Assembly: GCA_000469685.2 (NCBI GenBank)
Contig: LS997563.1
Location: 9,512,940 to 9,576,939, forward strand
DNA length: 64,000 nt
Direction of reading: 5' to 3'
From: Haemonchus contortus
Taxonomy: Eukaryota > Nematoda > Chromadorea > Rhabditida > Trichostrongylidae
Every line of letters starts with the position of its first letter. Position 1 is the stretch's first letter. This document shows positions 57,676 to 64,000 of the stretch, piece by piece. The notes beneath the pieces were generated by a model. That model did no database searches. It had not been told where the DNA came from and saw only the letters and a program-made list of their open reading frames with translations. The position numbers and the translations under genes are program-made.

Positions 57676-59700
57676 GAGCACAACTATTTTCTACTATTGG
57701 TTAGTTACATCCAGAGAAAGCTTTTTTTTGGTCTGATTGTTTCATCATCTTTCGAATTCTATAAACACTGCTGCATACGACTGTGAATTGTCGCGGATAC
57801 GACGGTCGCAAAACACGCGATGCGGTTGCGGCTTCAGAAGAACGACTAATCTGCGCTTGTACTTCGCAGCCACAGCCTTTTGACGTCTCACTTTCCCTGA
57901 CGACAATATCATCGTCGGCAACGCGATGATGTTACCCTCGGGAGAAGCGAGTCGTTTCCTACTGATCTGGGGACACAGTACCAGCATAAGCCCAATCGCC
58001 GTCTCCACTTGAGGAACGGCCACGTTAGCATACTGATCAGCGCTGTTATCGTAAACGAGCAGAGAATTGGAGACCAATGGTAGCTCGCCTCTCAGCAATC
58101 AACAAGCGCCGTCCCTGGGATCGTAGCGATTGGGTTAGGTAGAGCTAAACATCAATTGTGTGCATTCTTGTACACATCTGTTTTATCCTTTTCTTCCTTC
58201 TGGTCATAGCTTCTCGTTCATGTCTATCCCGTGTATTTACCAACTCATATTGTGCCATGTTGGCCTTGTGTATAGTTATAATAAACCAGATTCCGCTATT
58301 TGTGTGTGTTTCCCTTGAGGTAAGTAGGGTCCACCGGTGGTGACGGTGTAGGTAATGAGTTCTATCATCGATTTAGATAATTCCCGCCACGGAGGCAGGG
58401 GCAGGGTCAGCTCGCCGTGGAGCTCACTCTGGTAGTGGTCTCCACAGACGACGCTTGGCTTTCCCACTTGCCAGGTGCCTACTTTACACACCCTGTACGA
58501 TTGCGTAAGATTGCACGATGAGTACTGAGAACTCAGTGGGCTACAAAGTCGGAGACGTCGACCGCCACTGCCGATTGCTTCTGACGCGTGCCCAGACCGC
58601 GACATAAATAGCCGCATGAAACATAGAGACCGCTAAGTTCCCGAATCACGTCAGAACCATGAGTAACGACTATCCCGTTGATGTTTTTGTGACATACTCA
58701 GTGAAAAAATTTTCAATGTAAAAACATTCTGAATCGATAATGTGACCCAACAAGATTTTGCATTGCTCGATTGCAGTAGATTTTTTTAAATAAAAAGACC
58801 TCAACATTAAGTGGCTCCGGGGGATTATTATGCGATGGAGCGGAGTTGTTTAGACTACTGCGAATGCTGGGAGATGAAGTAGGTAGATGATATTTCAAAC
58901 AGACACAATTAGTACGCCTACAATTTTCAAGACACATCTCCAACCTGTTTTGACCTCAGTCAGTTATTAGAGGGTGGGTTATGCGTATTCTAATTGAGAA
59001 ATCACTTCCAAGCGTTCAGAAGCCGTAGCCTTGACGAAAAACGGAAGAAGTATAATTGAATGAAAAAAGAAGAAAAAAAAAAACAGGGGAACCCTCAAAT
59101 CTTGGAAGCTCTGCTGGAAGCTCGTAATCGCGGTATACCAAGAGCAAAAATGAGAGACTAGTTCAATTAAAAATCCATTTTTACTCCATTCAATATGTAG
59201 CGCATTCTCAAACGAAATACGAACATGATTAGCTGTCGATCCAGGACTTATGACTTGCGTCAGGCTACTTGCCAAACGAATATATCTCTTAATTGCCTAT
59301 AAGAATTTATCTCATCAAGTCTGGAAAGATGTTTAGAGTCCATGGCGTAGAAATTTGTAAGCAGAAAAACATTCTACGATCCTCTGTTTGAGTAATTTCA
59401 GTAGCATGAAGCCACGTAGAGAAAACAGAGTTAGCTAAGCAGTGGGAAGTTTATATTCGAACACAGTCCACTTTGCAACCGATTAGTGCATTACAAACCA
59501 GGCATCGTAGATAAGAGTAGAGAAGATATAGGAGCTTGCATCAAGCCTGTGGCTGCTGCAAACATGAAAAGGATTGTTCTAGACATTTTGCAACAGAAAA
59601 GAAAGCGAGCAAATCATAGTTCGGCGAAAATCATTTTTCACAGCTTCAGCCAGAAAAGAAGACAGATGGGTACCTGGTGCACGCTCTACGCTGAATTAAA
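57676..59700. other. Region downstream of gene C with unassigned minus-strand frames
   Basis: Two minus-strand frames (57745-58098, 117 residues; 58276-58617, 113 residues) are the longest here. Neither shows a domain I recognise, and no splice join between them is evident. They might be pieces of a retroelement or a decayed gene. The rest is AT-rich without recognisable structure. Confidence 0.3.
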
Positions 59701-60060
59701 CAAATATTCCTGAATGCTCTAGCTACATGATCCTGGTCGAAAGTCGACTTAATGGATCCTGCTCCGAAGCTGAGGAGAAGGAAACGCGCAGCGGAAAACG
59801 TTCGAGAACATAGAGGGGGTAGTGGTAAATACGAATAACAGCCGGCTCTATGCCCATCTTTTCGACACTGCTATCCTTACGGCTTCGACGTAGATTCTGA
59901 AACTTGGATTCTACGAAGGAAGCTAAGCATACAATCACCGTTATCGAACGAGCTGCGAAAAGGACGATGTCGAAATTGTTCAACACAAGTAAGTGCAATA
60001 GCGAGAGCAAGATAAGACAAGAGCAGATTCTCTAATTCTTCAGCAAAGAGGTCTCCGCCG
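59700..60060 (+). pseudogene. LINE reverse transcriptase C-terminal remnant
   Basis: GAATGCTCTAGCTACATGAT corresponds to the ECSSY segment after the reverse transcriptase palm. The later stretch SRLYAHLFDTAIL matches the [12 protein letters not shown] block of the RTE protein at 9.3 kb. The rest is broken by frame changes and divergent. It is a fragment of a relative of the window's RTE copies. Confidence 0.55.
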
Positions 60061-60239
60061 ATTTTTGACACCCCGGATTTATCAACTGTTGCGCAAAAGA
60101 TCAAGAACCCAAACCCATAAAATTATATATTTTCTGAAAGGTAGACCTTCTTCTATGTCTCGGTTCAGGTTCTGCAAACATTCAAAGTCTGCCTGTACAG
60201 GACGCGCGCGAATTTCGAGGATCATCGCGTGCCTTCGCA

Positions 60240-61215
60240 GCGCCTGATGCTTTTCCTCTACCGAAGGTCAAGGAGGCGGCTCGAGCTGCAAGAAAGATTT
60301 GGTACGCTTAAATAAACATGCTCTATGTGAAGGTACAGTGCGCGAGTGGTTTGCGAAATATAAACAGGGTGAATTCACCCTCGAAAGTGAGAAACGCTCA
60401 AGAAGGCTGTCAAAAGTTGATGACGACCAAATCAAAATATTAATCGTAAAGAATGGTCAAATCATCCCTCGTGCAATAGGAGGAAGACTAAATGCTTCGG
60501 AATCATCCATCCATGATTATTTGCTGGAACGAGGTTTTGTCGAGCGCCTTGATGTTTGGGTACCTCACGAACTGAGCGTGCGCAATGTGGTGGACCGTGC
60601 GTCCATGTGCGACTCTTTGCTGAGATAACCGAAAATAAGCTGTTTTGGAAACGTATGAAAACTAAGAAAAGTGAGCCGCGTACGGTAGCGTGGAGCGGAA
60701 ACGATCGTGGAGCCTTCTCAGCGAGCCGTCCCAAACTAATTCAAGAAAAAACTTAGGTGAGAAGATTTTGCTGTGTTGCTGGTAGGATTGGAAGGGAATC
60801 ATTTACTACGAGCTGTTGCTCCATAATCGAACGATAACTTTGGAAATGTATTGTACTCAGCTAAACAGTTTATAGGCTGCGATAGACCAGAAGCGCCCAG
60901 AAGTGGCCAATCGTAAGGGCGTTGTTTTCCAACAGGATACCTGCAGACCATACGTATTTTTGGTTACTCGTCAAAAATTGCTGGAGCTTGAGAGGATGTC
61001 TCATCAATCCCGCATACAGGCTAGACATAACACCATCAGATTTTGACTTCTCTAGGATTCTGCAAAATCTTTCGAACGGGAAATCGTTAAATCGACTTGG
61101 GGACTGCAAAAAGCACCTAAGAGGCTTTTTCGATTCTAATCTAGAACCTTCAATGAAAGTGGGATATTGAAACTAGTAGAAAAGTGGCGAACCCTTACAG
61201 AACAGAATGGACGAC
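60240..61215 (+). pseudogene. mariner-type transposase pseudogene
   Basis: The first part (60299-60628) keeps the helix-turn-helix region of mariner transposases: VREWFAKYKQGEFTLES, then VDDDQIKILI and LDVWVPHELS. Further pieces follow in other frames: RTITLEMYCTQL (about 60825-60870), RPEVANRKGVVFQQD with the position of the catalytic second Asp (about 60895-60940), and LVTRQKLLELE (about 60960). A decayed C-terminus up to about 61215 resembles the SLQNSLNGK region. Several stops and frameshifts are present. Terminal inverted repeats were not found. Confidence 0.85.
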
Positions 61216-64000
61216 AAGTTTTTCAATGAATGGGTTTGACCTTCTAAAAATTTTCTTTCGGACAAACCAATATTTGGAGACATTGAATCGATTGCAACCA
61301 ATCTCAGGTCTCTGTCTTGCCTAGAAACCGAGATATGGTTAAGTGCATGTTTTCAGATGTTCACCACATAGAAATTCCAGATAACTTGATACCTCAGACT
61401 TCCTATTACATATATAAACACGCATATGTAATGTAAAAGATAGGAGGAAACTACATAGCGAATGTCTACAGTGTAAATCAGTTCCTCTGAACTGCGAAAC
61501 TTATTCAAGCAAAACGAATTTCGCATAGTTTTCAGAAATTTTGATACTCCCAAAAGTATATTCTACTCAAAAGCACATTTCACAATAGCGATAGTTCCCG
61601 AGATTTCCGCCATTTCTCTCTAGGACGAACCTCTGACAAGGAAAGCACAAGGGAAGCTGTCGAACTCAGAAACGGCTCAGATAGTGCATAATAAGGGCCT
61701 CAAAACCGGCTCAGCCGACACTCCCTAGACGGTCAAGTTCTCACGAAGTTGTAGAAACACCGAGACACATAACTGACACGCTGGCAGATTGCTTTCGCCA
61801 ACTGTAAATGGTGTTTTAAACTATTTGATGTCGATTCGGAGCAGATATCATATTTTGTACCATAACACCAGAGGTCACGCACCACTTCGCGATGGCGTGA
61901 CCTCTGATATCAGAGGTTTGTGGTCCCTGTATATTTGTGATCCAAGATGAGACATCCAGTCTATTGCGTGAGCCATGAGCGGTGTGCTTTCTCGTGTCCT
62001 GCCGTATCGTCGAATCTGTCGATAAGAGGAGATATTCCTGCGAATCAAGATGCCGAGGACGCAGCAGTGACTGAACACGTGGAAGAGCGTGCACTTCAAA
62101 AAAATTTATTGACACTATTATTCGTCTCGACCCTAGAGACTTGAGATAGGTCCCCAGAAAAGATAATCGAGAGGCAGATAGGGCTAGTGGCATGATGGAC
62201 TATGATGATCAGAAATATCAGACCATATCTTTTAAGCCATTGCCCACAAGTGGGGAAAGCTTCAGTGTGATATGCTCGCTCATGATAGAAAGACGAAGTG
62301 CGATGTTTTTTTCCAGATACCAGTGCCCGGAACATCAGGAATTGCACAATCTTCCACTCAAAACCGTTTAAGCATGGACTTCTTCGGGGTAGCTCCTCCA
62401 ACTAACATTATTACCAAGACCCTCAGGCGGGCCAAGTTGCACGGATCACGGTGCACATTAGGTAGCTCCCTATGGATGTCTCATCGTTTTACCCACTACT
62501 ATGTGATCGGGATGGTCTATGAGCCGATTTTGTTTTGGACAGCATAAGTTTACCCAAGGGGACCAAACTATTCAAAGATCCTGATTTCGCGAGCATTTGC
62601 ATCTGAGTCTCACAGTCACCTTTCACCTTCTATCTCAAGGATTTTAGCAGGGCCAAACGCTAAACTTCAAACTAGTGTCCCCGGCTTAGCAGTTCCATCC
62701 CTGTGAGCATGTAATTGGTAGAACTGTACTCATGCCACAGTATACGCCAATACAAGTGGTGTTCCGAACTATTGCAATATCAATACGGTACATGGATCAC
62801 ATGGTGTACCGTAGCATGACCTCTGATGCCAGGGGCATGTGATCCATGTACATATGTGATTCAAGGTGAACAGTCATCTAGGCTATTACGTAAGCCGTAA
62901 GAGGTGTGCTCGCCCACTCGCCCGAGTAAATGTATTATGATATAAGCCGCAGCGGAAAAGTTGGGACTTCTGCGCATCAGCACGTCATTATAGATGCAAC
63001 CAACTTGGACAGAGCACTGTCTACTATCAGAACATATATGTACTCCATAATGAAAAAATTCCAAGAAAAGAGAAGTGATCCTTATATGCACAGTATCCCT
63101 ACGCCACAAGATAGGAACCTTTACTTAGTCAAGTGTTCTGCGGAAGCTAGATACAGATCAATGTCAACCGCTGGAGCAGCTCTAAGCTACTTCTTGAGCC
63201 GCTGCAGGTAGTGGATAAAGAAATTGAAGAGTCCCTCCTGGAAGAAGTTAAGCGATCACTACCAACCTCTCAGCATCGAACCAAAATCCCAGTGGAGCTG
63301 ATGGGAAAGATTATCGAAGTGGGATGCACAGAACATGACCCAAATGTCACACAAGTAGCGGCGCTAGCCTAGTTTCAATCCAAGGCGCTACTCTGAATCG
63401 GTAGAGCCCAAGCCTTGCGCGTATCAGATCTCAAGCACAATGAGAGCGGTGTGTGGCACGTTAGCATACCTGAACCCAACACAGTTTAGCATGCCAAGAG
63501 GGCAGTCGTGGCTATACGCTTAAATGCACCAAAGTGCGCCTAATGAGTCAAGTACCTGTCTACTTTGGGAAACGCTATATTCCTTTTTCAGTCCGGGTTC
63601 ACGGGCTTTCCTTAGCTCTCTCAACAATAAGGGAACGGCTCGGGCATATTTCAAGCAAGGCTGATCTCCAGTGGTTCATTATCACATTACTTTTTTTAGA
63701 GGGACGTAGCTACGCAAGCGCTCAGTATGTGAGCTAACCAAAAGGATGTTATGCAGGCTGAGTGCTGGAGGACACTAGGAGGGTTCCAGAGTCACATCGT
63801 GCTTGAATCTTACCTATACTTCCATCACTTGCTTCAAGATGTATTGCCTATTTACTCGTTAATGATCTCTTTGATAATACGACAACCACCGCACAAATTA
63901 CCATCGCTTAATGCATAGCCTTGATTGTTATGTTATTTCAAGTCGTGATTCTTGTTAATATCCTCATAGGATGTGGCACCTGTAATAATCCACCCTAATT
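61216..64000. other. Anonymous repeat-rich terminal region
   Basis: Two diverged copies of one repeat are visible: about 61885-62010 and 62815-62925. They share TGACCTCTGAT, TGTGATCCAAGATGA/TGTGATTCAAGGTGA and GTGAGCCATGAGCGGTGTGC-like blocks. Each is preceded by a short inverted pair (GAGGTCACGC/GCGTGACCTC at 61871-61914; TACGGTACATGGATCACATG/CATGTGATCCATGTAC at 62783-62852). A 93-residue plus frame (62930-63211) has no recognised domain. No gene is supported. Confidence 0.5.

Noticed and set aside
58158..58343. Hydrophobic 61-residue plus frame ending at a GAG/GTAAGT donor, possible receptor exon
   Set aside because: It matches no Srx exon of genes A-C and no following exon in phase was found.

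Overview
The window looks like nuclear DNA of a parasitic nematode, most likely a hookworm or close strongylid. Three observations support this: a tandem cluster of Srx-type serpentine chemoreceptor genes (a nematode-restricted family), many short GT..AG introns with TTTCAG acceptors, and a heavy load of RTE LINEs, Tc4-like foldback elements, mariner and Penelope-like remnants. I see no bacterial-style operon, no intact tRNA or rRNA gene and no CRISPR array. The species assignment is inference.

Layout. 1-8.8 kb: LINE debris, a small spliced gene of unknown function (2232-2776), a foldback element and a very long GT-repeat minisatellite (5.25-6.69 kb). 8.8-11.9 kb: an RTE LINE whose 5' half is inverted relative to its 3' half, bounded by a 12-bp target duplication. 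12.5-13.2 kb: a MITE and a TATA-bearing, LTR-like stretch. 13.4-17.1 kb: a divergent pair of paralogous five-exon genes, unrecognised, encoding tail-anchored proteins with a Pro-rich N-terminus, hexapeptide Gly-Ser-Lys/Arg-Glu repeats and one C-terminal membrane segment. Both reconstruct without a frame error, and they share about 110 bp of promoter with identically spaced motifs. 20.3-57.7 kb: three tandem plus-strand Srx genes (A 20263-30456, B 33584-42460, C 49226-57675). Each has eight exons in the same phases and gives a complete open frame of 326, 331 and 326 residues. Their introns are full of transposons: an RTE, three kinds of foldback or MITE, two Tc4-like elements, a minisatellite-rich element and hammerhead-like motifs. 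57.7-64 kb: LINE and mariner pseudogenes and anonymous repeats.

How the genes relate. The Srx genes are presumed chemosensory GPCRs. A and B come from a duplication that included about 3 kb of upstream DNA; C is an older paralog. The divergent 13.4-17.1 kb pair is the best candidate for something undescribed. Conserved TGATAA (GATA-type) sites 59 bp upstream of both start codons suggest shared, possibly intestinal, expression. Everything else is mainly mobile-element history. Exon boundaries were worked out by eye from splice signals, phase consistency and paralog comparison.
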